Below, piece by piece: positions 1 to 9,181 of a stretch of DNA of 64,000 nt. A program made the translations under genes and the position numbers. This DNA is from Rhodococcus ruber (lineage in GTDB: Bacteria; Actinomycetota; Actinomycetes; Mycobacteriales; Mycobacteriaceae). Where the stretch lies: the NCBI RefSeq assembly GCF_027270735.1, contig NZ_JAPWIJ010000008.1, forward strand, positions 62,001-126,000, read 5' to 3'. Within the stretch, counting starts at the first letter, position 1, and every line of letters begins with the position of its first letter. The notes beneath the pieces are model-generated. The model ran no database searches. It was not told the DNA's origin and saw only the letters and a list, made by a program, of their open reading frames with translations.

Positions 1-1760
1 CCGACGTCCTCGTGCCGCCGGAGAAGCCGCAGATCATGGAGACCTTCGAGGCTCAGGCCGATCAGATCGAGAAGAAGTACCAGCGTGGCGCACTCGACAA
101 GGTCGAGCGCAACTCCGCACTGGTCAAGATCTGGCAGGACGCGACCGAGCAGGTCGGTAAGGCCATGGAGGCCCACTTCCCCGACGACAACCCGATCCCG
201 ATGATCGTGAAGTCCGGCGCAGCCGGAAACATGACTCAGGTTCGCTCGCTCGCCGGCATGAAGGGCTTGGTGACGAACCCGAAGGGTGAGTTCATCCCGC
301 GTCCGATCAAGTCTTCCTTCAAGGAAGGCCTGACGGTCCTCGAGTACTTCATCAACACGCACGGCGCTCGTAAGGGTCTGGCCGACACGGCGCTTCGTAC
401 CGCCGACTCGGGCTACCTGACGCGTCGTCTGGTCGACGTCTCGCAGGATGTCATCGTTCGGGAAACCGACTGTGGCACCGAGCGCGGCATCGTCACGACG
501 ATCGCCGAGAAGATGGCCGACGGCAAGATGATCCGCGACGCTCACGTCGAGACCAGCACGTACGCCCGCACCTTGGCGAACGACGCTGTCGACGAGAACG
601 GCACGGTCATCGTCGCTCGCGGACACGATCTCGGTGACCCGGCCATCGACGCGCTGCTCGCTGCGGGCATCACGTCGGTCAAGGTTCGCTCGGTGCTCAC
701 CTGCACCACGGGAACCGGCGTCTGCGCCACCTGCTACGGCCGTTCGATGGCCACCGGCAAGCTGGTCGACATCGGTGAGGCCGTCGGTATCGTTGCCGCA
801 CAGTCCATCGGTGAGCCCGGAACCCAGCTGACCATGCGTACCTTCCACCAGGGTGGTGTCGCCGGAGATGACATCACCGGTGGTCTGCCTCGCGTGCAGG
901 AGCTGTTCGAGGCACGTGTGCCGAAGGGCAAGGCTCCGATCGCGGACGTGTCGGGACGCATCCAGCTCGAGGACGGCGATCGTTTCTACAAGATCACCAT
1001 CGTCCCGGACGACGGCGGCGAAGAGGTTGTCTACGACAAGCTCTCCAAGCGTCAGCGTCTGCGCGTCTTCAAGCACGACGACGGCACCGAGCGCCTGCTG
1101 GCGGACGGTGACCACGTCGAGGTCGGCCAGCAGCTCATGGAAGGTGCTGCCGATCCGCACGAGGTTCTGCGTGTGATGGGTCCTCGCCAGGTTCAGATCC
1201 ACTTGGTCAACGAGGTCCAGGAGGTGTACCGGTCGCAGGGTGTGTCGATTCACGACAAGCACATCGAGACGATCGTGCGCCAGATGCTCCGTCGCGTGAC
1301 GATCATCGACAGCGGCTCCACCGAGTTCCTGCCCGGTTCACTCACCGAGCGCAGCGAATTCGAGTCGAGCAACCGTCGCGTCGTCTCCGAGGGTGGCGAG
1401 CCCGCAGCCGGACGTCCGGTCCTGATGGGTATCACCAAGGCGTCGCTGGCCACCGACTCGTGGCTGTCGGCAGCGTCCTTCCAGGAGACCACTCGTGTGC
1501 TCACCGATGCGGCGATCAACTGCCGTTCGGACAAGCTCATAGGTCTCAAGGAGAACGTCATCATCGGTAAGCTCATCCCGGCTGGTACCGGCATCAACAG
1601 GTACCGGAACATCACGGTGCAGCCGACCGAAGAGGCGCGTGCCGCGGCATACGCGGTGCCGTCGTACGACGATCAGTACTACAGCCCGGACGGCTTCGGC
1701 CAGGGAACCGGTGCTGCAGTGCCGCTCGACGACTACGGTTTCTCCAACGAATACCGCTAG
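1..1760 (+). CDS. rpoC: RNA polymerase beta' subunit, C-terminal part (5' end outside window)
   Basis: C-terminal ~586 residues of the DNA-directed RNA polymerase β' subunit; the first complete codon is at base 3 and the gene ends with TAG at 1758-1760. The bridge-helix/trigger-loop segment is visible ([13 protein letters not shown] followed by [15 protein letters not shown] and [17 protein letters not shown]). So is the C-terminal zinc-binding cysteine cluster (C in TDCGTERG, then [11 protein letters not shown]). The acidic/aromatic tail ending SNEYR is usual for Actinobacteria. A strong terminator follows. The family is certain; only the 5' truncation by the window edge is unusual. Confidence 0.98.
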   Translation, partial: DVLVPPEKPQIMETFEAQADQIEKKYQRGALDKVERNSALVKIWQDATEQVGKAMEAHFPDDNPIPMIVKSGAAGNMTQVRSLAGMKGLVTNPKGEFIPRPIKSSFKEGLTVLEYFINTHGARKGLADTALRTADSGYLTRRLVDVSQDVIVRETDCGTERGIVTTIAEKMADGKMIRDAHVETSTYARTLANDAVDENGTVIVARGHDLGDPAIDALLAAGITSVKVRSVLTCTTGTGVCATCYGRSMATGKLVDIGEAVGIVAAQSIGEPGTQLTMRTFHQGGVAGDDITGGLPRVQELFEARVPKGKAPIADVSGRIQLEDGDRFYKITIVPDDGGEEVVYDKLSKRQRLRVFKHDDGTERLLADGDHVEVGQQLMEGAADPHEVLRVMGPRQVQIHLVNEVQEVYRSQGVSIHDKHIETIVRQMLRRVTIIDSGSTEFLPGSLTERSEFESSNRRVVSEGGEPAAGRPVLMGITKASLATDSWLSAASFQETTRVLTDAAINCRSDKLIGLKENVIIGKLIPAGTGINRYRNITVQPTEEARAAAYAVPSYDDQYYSPDGFGQGTGAAVPLDDYGFSNEYR

Positions 1761-1835
1761 AGCGACTCCGTCGCATGTGAGCAGAACCTCGTAGCCCACT
1801 ACGAATTTCCGCTCACGACGACAGGGCGTGACAGA

Positions 1836-1880
1836 CAAAGCCCCGCATCGACTTCGGTCGGTGCGGGGCTTTGTTGTTGT
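1836..1880 (+). terminator. Rho-independent terminator after rpoC
   Basis: A 12-bp perfect stem (CAAAGCCCCGCA at 1836-1847 pairing with TGCGGGGCTTTG at 1862-1873) closes a 14-nt loop and is followed by a T-rich run (TTGTTGT). It lies ~75 bp after the rpoC stop and before the next gene, so it should end the rpoBC transcript. Confidence 0.9.
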
Positions 1881-1927
1881 GACTCCGGGAGCGATGAGTT
1901 TTCGATGCGCCTCGAGTCGTTACCGGT

Positions 1928-2317
1928 ATGACCGACCAAACACCCAGCACCATCGTGAACATCGGCGTGGCCATGTTCACCGTCGCCGATCAGGACGCAG
2001 CCCTCGATTTCTACTCCCGCGTTCTGGGGTTCGAGATTCGCGGTGATCTGCGCTTCGGCCCCGAAGGCGAGTATCGGTGGTTGGAAGTGGCACCGCCTGG
2101 TTCGACCGCGCGGCTCGCCCTCAACCCGCCGATGGGAGGTACGCCCGGTGGCGGGTCCATCGGTGTCGAGACAGCTGACGTCGCGGCCGAGCACAAGAGG
2201 CTCAGCGCTCTCGGCGGCGTCGATCTCGACGACTTCATGGAAGAGGTGGACGGCGTGCCGCCCATGTTCGCGCTACGAGATCCCGACGGCAATTCGGTGT
2301 GGGTCGTGCAAGCCTGA
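1928..2317 (+). CDS. VOC (glyoxalase/bleomycin-resistance) superfamily protein
   Basis: 129-residue single-module vicinal-oxygen-chelate protein. The βαβββ pattern is clear: GVAMFTVADQDAALDFYSRVLGF at the N terminus, and the C-terminal half ending FALRDPDGNSVWVV, the standard metal-site/strand motif. Such proteins form dimers that bind metals, small toxins or metabolites; substrate cannot be predicted. It starts just after the rpoC terminator. Its TGA and the opposing stop of the next gene lie in a 12-bp palindrome (CTGACCGGTCAG, 2314-2325), so the two genes converge with only four bases between them. At least four VOC genes occur in this window. Confidence 0.85.
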   Translation: MTDQTPSTIVNIGVAMFTVADQDAALDFYSRVLGFEIRGDLRFGPEGEYRWLEVAPPGSTARLALNPPMGGTPGGGSIGVETADVAAEHKRLSALGGVDLDDFMEEVDGVPPMFALRDPDGNSVWVVQA

Positions 2318-2321
2318 CCGG

Positions 2322-2693
2322 TCAGTCGGGCTGTTTCTGATCGACGAACGTGTACAGCTCGGCGATCGTGCCATCCTTGACGACGGCGAAGTCCTGGCCG
2401 GTGACGACGGCCGGGGCGTCGGGCGGTGAGAGTGCCCAGGAGATGCGGGCAACGTCGCCCAGCACGGCGGGCTCGACGGTGACGGAGAACGGCAAGCCGG
2501 CGGAGTCCGCGAGGAGCGCGGTGATCGCGTCGATGACGGCGTCGCGTCCGGTCGCGGTGTTCTCGGCGTCGTAGAACACCGCGTCCGGGTGGTACATGGT
2601 TTCGATCAGCTCGCGTCGTCGTTCGGCGTCGGTTGCGTTGAACACCTCGACGACGTTGCGACGTACCAACTCGGCGTGAGACGTGCGATCCAT
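2322..2693 (-). CDS. SnoaL-like / NTF2-fold protein
   Basis: 123 residues with the SnoaL/NTF2-like layout: N-terminal helices (VVEVFNATDAERRRELIETMY), then HPDAVFYDAENTATGRDAVIDAITALL, and a C-terminal sheet ending GQDFAVVKDGTIAELYTFVDQK. Members are isomerases, hydrolases or ligand carriers; no catalytic residues can be assigned here. It is transcribed divergently from the MarR gene starting at 2769, with 75 bp between the starts, so it is a plausible target of that repressor. The start is the ATG at 2693. Confidence 0.75.
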   Translation of the reverse strand: MDRTSHAELVRRNVVEVFNATDAERRRELIETMYHPDAVFYDAENTATGRDAVIDAITALLADSAGLPFSVTVEPAVLGDVARISWALSPPDAPAVVTGQDFAVVKDGTIAELYTFVDQKQPD

Positions 2694-2768
2694 GGTGAGC
2701 CCCTAAGGTTGGTGGTCGGGGTCTACTCGGCCTGCGCCCCGGATCAAGCATCTCAGAAAGAACATGAC

Positions 2769-3266
2769 ATGTCACGTAATGAGTCGACGGCCGACTCTCC
2801 CTGGCTGACGCCCTCCCAGGAGTCGGCATGGCGCGCCTACATGGGGCTGTCGCTGCAGATGACGTTCGAGATGAATCGGCAGCTGACCGAGGATCACGGT
2901 CTTTCCCTGGCCGACTACTCGGTGCTCGTGGCGCTAGCGGACAGCCCGGACGGGCGTCGCCGGGTGACCGAGCTGGCGGCCGAGATCGGCTGGGAGCGCA
3001 GCAGGGCCTCGCACCACCTCGCCCGGATGTCCGCACGGGGGCTCACCGATCGCACGGTCTCGACTACCGACGCGCGCGCCACGGATGCAGTTCTCACCGA
3101 AGCGGGCCGGGCAGCTCTGGACGCGTCGGCAGCGGGTCACGTCGACGTGGTCCGTCGGTTGTTCTTCGACGGGCTCGCACCCGAGGAAGTCTCCACTCTC
3201 GAAACGATTCTCACTCGTCTGCGTGACCACATGCGAACCAACGGAACACTGCCCCAATCGCAGTGA
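2769..3266 (+). CDS. MarR family transcriptional regulator
   Basis: 165-residue winged-helix repressor. The recognition region is GRRRVTELAAEIGWERSRASHHLARMSARGL, followed by the wing (DRTVSTTDARATDAVLTEAGRAAL), typical of MarR dimers that release DNA on binding phenolic or other small ligands. I chose the ATG at 2769 because homology begins at MSRNES/WLTPSQESAWRAYM; the frame stays open upstream but looks non-coding. Likely controls the divergent SnoaL-like gene. The last five codons plus the stop form the first copy of an 18-bp triplicated repeat that runs into the intergenic DNA. Confidence 0.85.
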   Translation: MSRNESTADSPWLTPSQESAWRAYMGLSLQMTFEMNRQLTEDHGLSLADYSVLVALADSPDGRRRVTELAAEIGWERSRASHHLARMSARGLTDRTVSTTDARATDAVLTEAGRAALDASAAGHVDVVRRLFFDGLAPEEVSTLETILTRLRDHMRTNGTLPQSQ

Positions 3267-3302
3267 CTGCCCCAACCGCAATGACTGCCCCAACCGCACT
3301 GA
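3249..3302. repeat. 18-bp tandem repeat x3 spanning the marR stop codon
   Basis: Three head-to-tail copies: CTGCCCCAATCGCAGTGA (3249-3266), CTGCCCCAACCGCAATGA (3267-3284) and CTGCCCCAACCGCACTGA (3285-3302). Each copy ends with TGA in the marR frame, so the gene's last codons and stop have been triplicated without changing the protein. Confidence 0.9.
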
Positions 3303-3332
3303 CGGCCTCCACCTCGGAACCGACGAGGTCGT

Positions 3333-3755
3333 TCATCCGTGGTGACAGACAGCCTCGAGGTCTATGCCGTTGAGGTCCCGCACGAAAGATCCGTAGTACG
3401 TCGCGTGGTATTCCGGCTGTAGTCCTGGACGCCGGAGCTCGCTCGCTCCCGCCGACAGCGCTGCGATGTGGAAGGCATCGACCGTGGCGCGGTCCGGGGC
3501 ACTGAACGCGAGATGGGTGTGCGGTCCGACGGCCGACCCGGGGGCGTCGACGATCCAGAAGAAGGGCTTCACCTGCGCCCAACCGAAGGCGATCATGGCG
3601 AGCTGGTTTGCCTCGGGGGTGTGCGGCACCCGCATGATCTCGGTGATCCCGAGCGGTGCGAGCGCAGCGCCGTAGAACTCGGCGCTGGCGGCGAGATCGG
3701 AGACGCCGATGTTGAGGTGGTCGATCTGGGATCCGGTGCGGTCGAGGTTCGTCAT
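3333..3755 (-). CDS. VOC family protein
   Basis: 140-residue vicinal-oxygen-chelate protein. Typical features are IDHLNIGVSDLAASAEFYGAALAPLG at the N terminus, the central HTHLAFSAPDRATVDAFHIAALSAGA, and a C-terminal YYGSFVRDLNGIDLEAVCH, resembling dioxygenase-like glyoxalase I domains. The ATG at 3755 (MTNLDRTG) is preferred because the upstream in-frame extension has no homology. It is on the same strand and 64 bp downstream of the MFS exporter, so co-transcription from the SoxR-type promoter is possible. Substrate unknown. Confidence 0.8.
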   Translation of the reverse strand: MTNLDRTGSQIDHLNIGVSDLAASAEFYGAALAPLGITEIMRVPHTPEANQLAMIAFGWAQVKPFFWIVDAPGSAVGPHTHLAFSAPDRATVDAFHIAALSAGASELRRPGLQPEYHATYYGSFVRDLNGIDLEAVCHHG

Positions 3756-3819
3756 GCGTTCAAGTCTTGTCGAGATCGCGGACGAGTTCGGTCCTGAATC
3801 GGATGTATCCAACCCGAAC

Positions 3820-5205
3820 CTATGCCCGCTGCGATCGCGCCGCCGCTGTCACCCCGACCAATGCCAACGCGGCGAAGGTGAACAGCAGCAACTGAGCCGA
3901 TCGCAGCGTCGATGATTCCCCGAGGTTCACCAGCACTCCCGCGAGGGCTGCGCCGAAGGCGTTCGCTATCAGTTGGACGGTGTTGATGGCGGCCGAGGCT
4001 CGTGCGCCTTCGCCCGGTTCGGTGACCGATGTCATGGCACCGACCGCCAGGTGCGGCCACGCGATTCCGATTCCCACTCCCGCGACGATCAGACCCACTA
4101 CCCACACAGTGATCAGGCCGGCACCTGCTCGGTCGGTGAGAAACGTTGCCATGGTGCACAATCCGACAGCAACGAGGATCGGACCGCCGATGACGATGCG
4201 TCGTACGATGTGCGGAGCCGTGGCCGATGCGCTCGGTATCTCGCCGAGGGTCCACCCCAATGCCAGTGCAGCTCCCAGGAATCCGGCCGCCAACGGTGCC
4301 AATCCGGCAAGTCGTTGGCCGAACAGTGGGATGAACGTTTCCACCGTCGATGCAACGGCGAGGACGACGATGGTCAGGTACACCCATTTCAGGGACGACG
4401 CGCTGAAGGTCGACGGCGGGAGAACGCCGTGCGGTGCGCGACGGTCCGCTGCGACGAAGGCGATCAGTAGCAGCACTCCTGCCGCAACCATGGCTGCAGT
4501 GATCGCGAGATTCGGCATCACGCCGGCTACGCTCACCAGCAGTGCAGCCGTGGTCAGCAGGGTCAGCGACCATGTCGGTACCGGGCTGGACTCGGTGGGC
4601 TCGCTGGTGTGGGCGGGGAGCGCTTTGGGGACGAGGGTGGCCACCGCGAGTGCTGCGACGACGAGCACGCCGAAAGCCGACCGCCAGGCTCCGAACTGAG
4701 CGAATACGCCACCGATGGCCGGGCCTGCGAACGTTCCCACGCCCCACATGGCGGAGATCAGCGCAGCACCCCGGGTCCAGAGGTGTTGCGGCAGAGCTGC
4801 ATTGATGACGGCATAACCGAGTCCGGCCAGTAGACCACCTCCCGAGCCCTGGATCGTTCGGCCCACCAGCAGGAGTTCCATCGTGGGGCTGACGGCGCAC
4901 ACCACGGTCCCGAGAGCGAAGATCGTCAGGCCGATGAGGTATGCACCGCGAGGTCCGCAGGCAGCCAGAACATTGCTGACCAGCATCGAGGAAATGACGG
5001 ACGCAATCAGGAAAACCGTTGCAGTCCATGCGTAGTAGCGTTGGCCGCCGATCTCGTCGATGGCCGTGGGCAGCAGGCTCGTAGTGAGATAGACGTTCGT
5101 GGCGTACAGCGCGACGCCGCCGGCGAGGACAGTTGCAGTGCCGACGTAGCGGGCGCTGAGCAACTGGCGCCAGGTTCCGGTCGTGGGTTCGGTGGAGGGG
5201 TGCAT
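3820..5205 (-). CDS. MFS drug exporter, probable SoxR target
   Basis: 461-residue major facilitator with repeated hydrophobic segments from residue ~20 to the C terminus. Drug:H+ antiporter hallmarks are visible: GRTIQGSGGGLLAGLGY and the antiporter motif C, GTFAGPAIGG, at about residue 150. It probably exports a redox-active or toxic compound through the inner membrane. The ATG at 5205 has no Shine-Dalgarno sequence. It lies 7 bases beyond the predicted -10 (TAACCT) of a SoxR-type promoter, so the mRNA is probably leaderless. It is divergent from soxR, which supports redox-stress control. The compound exported is unknown. Confidence 0.88.
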   Translation of the reverse strand: MHPSTEPTTGTWRQLLSARYVGTATVLAGGVALYATNVYLTTSLLPTAIDEIGGQRYYAWTATVFLIASVISSMLVSNVLAACGPRGAYLIGLTIFALGTVVCAVSPTMELLLVGRTIQGSGGGLLAGLGYAVINAALPQHLWTRGAALISAMWGVGTFAGPAIGGVFAQFGAWRSAFGVLVVAALAVATLVPKALPAHTSEPTESSPVPTWSLTLLTTAALLVSVAGVMPNLAITAAMVAAGVLLLIAFVAADRRAPHGVLPPSTFSASSLKWVYLTIVVLAVASTVETFIPLFGQRLAGLAPLAAGFLGAALALGWTLGEIPSASATAPHIVRRIVIGGPILVAVGLCTMATFLTDRAGAGLITVWVVGLIVAGVGIGIAWPHLAVGAMTSVTEPGEGARASAAINTVQLIANAFGAALAGVLVNLGESSTLRSAQLLLFTFAALALVGVTAAARSQRA

Positions 5206-5212
5206 GTTGACG

Positions 5213-5244
5213 AAGGTTAGAATCTAAAGTGCACTTCAGGTCAA
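5213..5244 (-). promoter_or_regulatory. SoxR-type promoter and operator for the MFS exporter
   Basis: Read on the minus strand: -35 TTGACC (5244-5239), a 19-bp spacer, and -10 TAACCT (5218-5213). The long 19-bp spacer is the hallmark of MerR/SoxR-activated promoters. Inside it is the near-palindrome CCTGAAGTGCACTTTAGA (5240-5223), which closely matches the known SoxR box CCTCAAGTTAACTTGAGG. The transcript should begin at or next to the exporter ATG at 5205. Confidence 0.8.
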
Positions 5245-5269
5245 ATCGATGGACACGCTGGGAGGCAAC

Positions 5270-5710
5270 ATGATCCGGATCAGCGACGAGTTGCTCTCGA
5301 TCGGCGAGGTCGCGGCCAGAACCGGTGTCGCGGTGTCCGCGGTCCGGTACTACGAGACCCTCGGTCTCGTTCCCGCCGAGCGGACGGCCGGTAACGTACG
5401 AAAGTTCCCCCGTCACGCGATTCGGCGGATCTCGCTGATTCAGGTGGCGGTGCGGTTCGGTATACCGCTTTCCGAGGTGGCCGAGGTCTTTGAGTCCCTG
5501 CCGTCGGGCCGCACCCCGAACAAACGTGACTGGGCCAAGATCTCGGCTGCGTGGAACCAGAGGCTGGAGGATCGCAAGCAGTCGATTGCGCGGATGCAGG
5601 AGGAACTGACCGGTTGCATCGGTTGTGGATGTCTTTCGCTCAGCAAGTGCACCTTGCTCAACCCCGGCGACGAGCTGGGCAAGGCGGGCCCAGGAGCCCG
5701 ACGCATCTGA
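5270..5710 (+). CDS. soxR: Redox-sensing MerR-family activator SoxR
   Basis: 146 residues. The N-terminal MerR helix-turn-helix (IGEVAARTGVAVSAVRYYE) is followed by a dimerisation helix and the [2Fe-2S] motif C116-x2-C119-x-C121-x5-C127, which defines SoxR. The cluster is oxidised by superoxide or redox-cycling compounds, turning the protein into an activator that untwists promoters with 19-bp spacers. The start is the ATG at 5270, with GGAGG five bases upstream; an earlier in-frame ATG at 5249 lacks one. Divergent from the MFS exporter whose promoter contains the SoxR box, so that exporter is the obvious target. Confidence 0.93.
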   Translation: MIRISDELLSIGEVAARTGVAVSAVRYYETLGLVPAERTAGNVRKFPRHAIRRISLIQVAVRFGIPLSEVAEVFESLPSGRTPNKRDWAKISAAWNQRLEDRKQSIARMQEELTGCIGCGCLSLSKCTLLNPGDELGKAGPGARRI

Positions 5711-5783
5711 AGGCCGCGTCGTGTTCACCTCGGTGTCGAATCGATGACGAGCGCAGTTTGCCCGGGCACGACAGTCTCGACGA

Positions 5784-7397
5784 ATGGTGAGACGGGGTAA
5801 TGAGATTCGGATCGGGCGGGACATTTCTTTGCAGGCGGGGGCCACGCGCCGGCAGTTTCTGACGTGGAGTGCGTTGGTCGGCGCGATCGCCTTCACGCCT
5901 GAACTCGCGGGAACCACGGCGCACGCACAGTCCGTCGTGACCCCCGACTACCCCTTCCGTCTCGGCGTGGCCTCCGGTGATCCGTTGCCCGATTCGGTGG
6001 TGCTGTGGACCAGGCTCGCCACCGATCCCTTTGCGCCGCTGGGCGGGATGACGCCCGGCGTGGTGCCGGTGCGGTGGCAGATTGCAGCCGACGAGCACTT
6101 TGCACACATGACCCGTGAGGGCATCGAGCTCGCCACCGAGTTCGATGGTTGGTCGATTCACGTCGACGTCCGCGGGCTGGAGCCGGCCCGCGAATACTTC
6201 TATCGCTTCCTCGTCGGCCCACACGCGAGCCCGGTCGGACGTACCAGAACTGCACCGGCAGTGGGTCAGCCGCTGAGTAAGCTCGATTTCGCCTGGGCGT
6301 CGTGCCAGAAATGGGAGGACGGGTTCTTCGGTGCCTACGGGGACCTGGCGGCCTCGAATCTCGACGTGGTGTTCTTTCTGGGCGACTACATCTACGAGTA
6401 CGCGATCAAGGACGAGGGTGCGCGAAAGGGTGAGCCGCGCACGGAGTCGGCGGTTCGAGAAACCATGGCGCTCAGCGACTATCGCGACCGATACGCGATG
6501 TACAAGGCAGATGAGAACCTGGCTGCCGCACATGCGTCGGCACCGTTCGTCTCGACGTTCGACGACCACGAGGTGGACAACAACTGGGCCTCGCAGATCA
6601 GTCAGGACAATGACGATCCGAAGCAGTTCCTACTGCGCAGAGCCGATGCCTTCAAGGCGTGGTGGGAGAACACTCCGGTGCGCGCGAACCTGAAGCCCGT
6701 AGGCCCGGACATGAAGGTCTATCGACGGTTCTCGTTCGGTGATCTGGTCGACTTCTCGGTGCTGGATACCCGGCAATATCGAAGCGATCAGGCGCACGGG
6801 GACGGCGAGCATGCTCAGGATGCCGAGACGGCCGATGTCTCTCGCACCATTACCGGTGCGGCACAGGAACAATGGATCCTCGACGGGTTCGCGTCACCGT
6901 CGAAGTGGAACTTTCTGGCGCACCAGACGGTCATCGCCGATCTGGCGCGGGGACAGGGCGACGATCGCAAGGTCGGCATGGATCCGTGGAGCGGGTACGA
7001 GGCCTCGCGTCATCGCATCCTCGACGGGGCCAGGGATCGCGGCACCAAGAACGTGGCGTCGATCGTCGGCGACATTCACCGCACGATCGTGTCGGAGTTG
7101 CGCCGCGATTACCAGGATCAAGTGTCGCCGATCCAGGGTGTCGAGATCGCGACCACGTCCATCGCGTCGGGCAAGGACGGTGCCGATATCGACTCCGCCG
7201 GAGCTGCCATCGCCGACGGTTCGCCGCACGTCAAGTACGGAAATGCCCGTCGCGGCTATCTTCGCAGTACGCTGACGAACACCGAATGGCGTTCGGAGGT
7301 AAGGGTTCTCGACCGCGTTTCCGCACCGGGCTCATCGGTGCGAACCGCAGCAACGGTCACCGTCCCCGAAGGCCGCCCCGAGATCCAGCTCGGCTGA
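5784..7397 (+). CDS. phoD: PhoD-family alkaline phosphatase/phosphodiesterase, Tat-exported
   Basis: 537 residues. A twin-arginine signal (TRRQFLTWSALVGAIAF; R22 R23) is followed by a likely cleavage site AHA-QS near residue 48. The mature part has the PhoD N-terminal domain (FRLGVASGDPLPDSVVLWTRL) and the metallophosphatase motifs GDYIYEYA, FDDHEVDNNW and GDIHRTIV, which bind Fe3+/Ca2+ in PhoD enzymes. It should release phosphate from phosphodi- and monoesters outside the cell. It converges with the GMC oxidoreductase gene (10 bp between stops). No PHO-box-like repeat was recognised upstream. Confidence 0.93.
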   Translation: MVRRGNEIRIGRDISLQAGATRRQFLTWSALVGAIAFTPELAGTTAHAQSVVTPDYPFRLGVASGDPLPDSVVLWTRLATDPFAPLGGMTPGVVPVRWQIAADEHFAHMTREGIELATEFDGWSIHVDVRGLEPAREYFYRFLVGPHASPVGRTRTAPAVGQPLSKLDFAWASCQKWEDGFFGAYGDLAASNLDVVFFLGDYIYEYAIKDEGARKGEPRTESAVRETMALSDYRDRYAMYKADENLAAAHASAPFVSTFDDHEVDNNWASQISQDNDDPKQFLLRRADAFKAWWENTPVRANLKPVGPDMKVYRRFSFGDLVDFSVLDTRQYRSDQAHGDGEHAQDAETADVSRTITGAAQEQWILDGFASPSKWNFLAHQTVIADLARGQGDDRKVGMDPWSGYEASRHRILDGARDRGTKNVASIVGDIHRTIVSELRRDYQDQVSPIQGVEIATTSIASGKDGADIDSAGAAIADGSPHVKYGNARRGYLRSTLTNTEWRSEVRVLDRVSAPGSSVRTAATVTVPEGRPEIQLG

Positions 7398-7407
7398 CGC
7401 CCGTTTC

Positions 7408-9048
7408 TCAGCGCCCGTCGGCGATGATCTGCGCGACGTTGCGTTCGGCCAGGGCGGTGATGGTCAGTGACGGGTTGGCCGCTCCGGTGCTTCCCGGGAT
7501 CAGCGCACCGTCGACGACGTAGAGGCCGGGGTGACCCTTCACGCGGCCGTAGTCGTCGGTGGCGTCACCCAGTACCGCGCCGCCGAGTGGGTGGGCGGTG
7601 AACGTGTCGTCCACATCGCGGGTGAACGGTTCGGCAGCGACGATGGTGCCGCCGGCCTGCGCCATCCGATTCTGCACTGCGCGTAGGGCTTCGACGGTGT
7701 CGCGGCTGCCACCCTTGGGCCAGTTCAGGGTCAACCTGTCTGCGGCGGAATCGAATCCGAAGTTTCCGCGCAGTGGGTCGATGGTCATGCCGAGTGACCC
7801 CAGGAAGCCCATGTTGACGGGAACGCCCGGTGTGTACCAATTCTCGACGGTCAGGGGCAGGCCGGAGTCGTCGACGATCCGGGATGCGCAGGGTGCTGCT
7901 TGGGGGCCCGCAGACATCGGGCCCAGCGACCGCGTCATCGACGCGTCGCCGTTGGTGCCCCAGCCGGTGCCGACGAATTCGTTGAGGTTCGACAGCGCTC
8001 CGGTGGTGCGGGCGCGCATCAGCAGTTCGGTGGTGCCGATCGATCCGGCACCGAGAACGAGGGTGTCGCAAGTGACGGTGCGAGTCTCGACGACGTTGCC
8101 GAACGGGTCGAGGCGTTCGATCTCGACGCGGTAGCGGCCGCCGGATTCGGCACCGATCGCCGCGACGCGGTGGCTGTGACAGACGGCCGCGCGGCCGGTG
8201 GCCTCTGCCTGGGGGATGTAGTTCTGCGTCAGATCGTGCTTGGCGCCGTTGGAGTTGCCGAACGTGCTCGCGCCGACGGTCGCGGACGGCCGAGACCGGC
8301 CGGCGATCTCGTCGCGCACGACGTTCCAGTTCCAGTTGCCGTCGACCGCTTCCGGGGTGAATCCTGCCCGTCGAGCGTGGTCGTCCCAGGTGCGCGAGTG
8401 CGCGAAGTTCGGGCTGTTGTACACGTCCTCGGGCATCGTCGACGGCCGAAGCATCGAACGTGCCTTGGGGTACCAGCTGGCGGCCATCTCGTCGTAGTCG
8501 AGGCGTCCGCCGAAGGAGAGGTCGAAGAATTTCTTGTCGGGTGCGATGGTGACGCCGGTGTACACGATCGAGCCGCCGCCGACGGCTGCTCCGCGCCACA
8601 CCGAGAGGTTCTCGTAACGGGTGGTGTCGAGGACTCCGCCGAAGAGATCGACCGGTCCCACCGGGAGGCCGGTGATGTTGGTGAACGACGTTTGCTGCCA
8701 CAGGCCGCGTCCGTCGGCGGTCATGTCGGCGGTGAAGATGTCGCGCCAGGGGTCTCGCGGCCAGCGCAGTCCGCGCTCGAGCACGGTCACCTGGGTGCCG
8801 GCCTGGGCCATGCGCAGGGCAGCGGCACTGGCACCGAATCCGGAGCCGACGACGATGACGGACGAGTGGTCCGGTGGGCGCGGGGGGTCGGCGAACAGTT
8901 CGGGAACGAGTGACCGAATTCGGTCGGCACCGAGCGGGAGTGCGCCGGCGGGAGCGGAACCCGGCATGCCGGCGGCGCTCAGGACCGGAGCGGCGGCAGC
9001 GCCGAGCATTCCGGCAGCGGCCAGCCGCAGCAATTGCCTTCGGTTCAC
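7408..9048 (-). CDS. Cholesterol-oxidase-like GMC flavoenzyme, Tat-exported
   Basis: 546 residues. An N-terminal Tat signal (NRRQLLRLAAAG, R3 R4) precedes the FAD dinucleotide-binding motif GSGFGASAA at about residue 68. The C-terminal block HPLGGAVLGDATDDYGRV...LYVVDGALIPGSTGAANPSLTITALAERN closely resembles class I (non-covalent FAD) cholesterol oxidases; its His and Asn are in the positions of their catalytic His447/Asn485. It would oxidise a 3β-hydroxysteroid or related secondary alcohol outside the cell. Start chosen: GTG at 9048, just before the Tat motif, with GGGGGA upstream. Its exact substrate could differ from cholesterol. Confidence 0.85.
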   Translation of the reverse strand: MNRRQLLRLAAAGMLGAAAAPVLSAAGMPGSAPAGALPLGADRIRSLVPELFADPPRPPDHSSVIVVGSGFGASAAALRMAQAGTQVTVLERGLRWPRDPWRDIFTADMTADGRGLWQQTSFTNITGLPVGPVDLFGGVLDTTRYENLSVWRGAAVGGGSIVYTGVTIAPDKKFFDLSFGGRLDYDEMAASWYPKARSMLRPSTMPEDVYNSPNFAHSRTWDDHARRAGFTPEAVDGNWNWNVVRDEIAGRSRPSATVGASTFGNSNGAKHDLTQNYIPQAEATGRAAVCHSHRVAAIGAESGGRYRVEIERLDPFGNVVETRTVTCDTLVLGAGSIGTTELLMRARTTGALSNLNEFVGTGWGTNGDASMTRSLGPMSAGPQAAPCASRIVDDSGLPLTVENWYTPGVPVNMGFLGSLGMTIDPLRGNFGFDSAADRLTLNWPKGGSRDTVEALRAVQNRMAQAGGTIVAAEPFTRDVDDTFTAHPLGGAVLGDATDDYGRVKGHPGLYVVDGALIPGSTGAANPSLTITALAERNVAQIIADGR

Positions 9049-9181
9049 GGAAAGTCCCCCTACTTGACTCACGGACAGCGTTGTCGATTGTGTCGTGTTT
9101 GCCGCGCAAAAGCGAACAGATCGGTCGGACTCGAGGATGCTTCCCAGCTCGGCCTCAGGTTTGCCTGCCAGACTTCCGCAC

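Noticed and set aside
3752..5917. 721-codon open frame on the minus strand across the MFS/soxR region
   Set aside because: Arg/His/Pro-rich translation typical of an antisense or shifted frame in GC-rich DNA; the MFS and SoxR frames have clear domains.
5784..9048. Horizontally acquired island because of two adjacent Tat-exported enzymes
   Set aside because: Codon bias looks like the surroundings and no mobility genes or flanking repeats were found.
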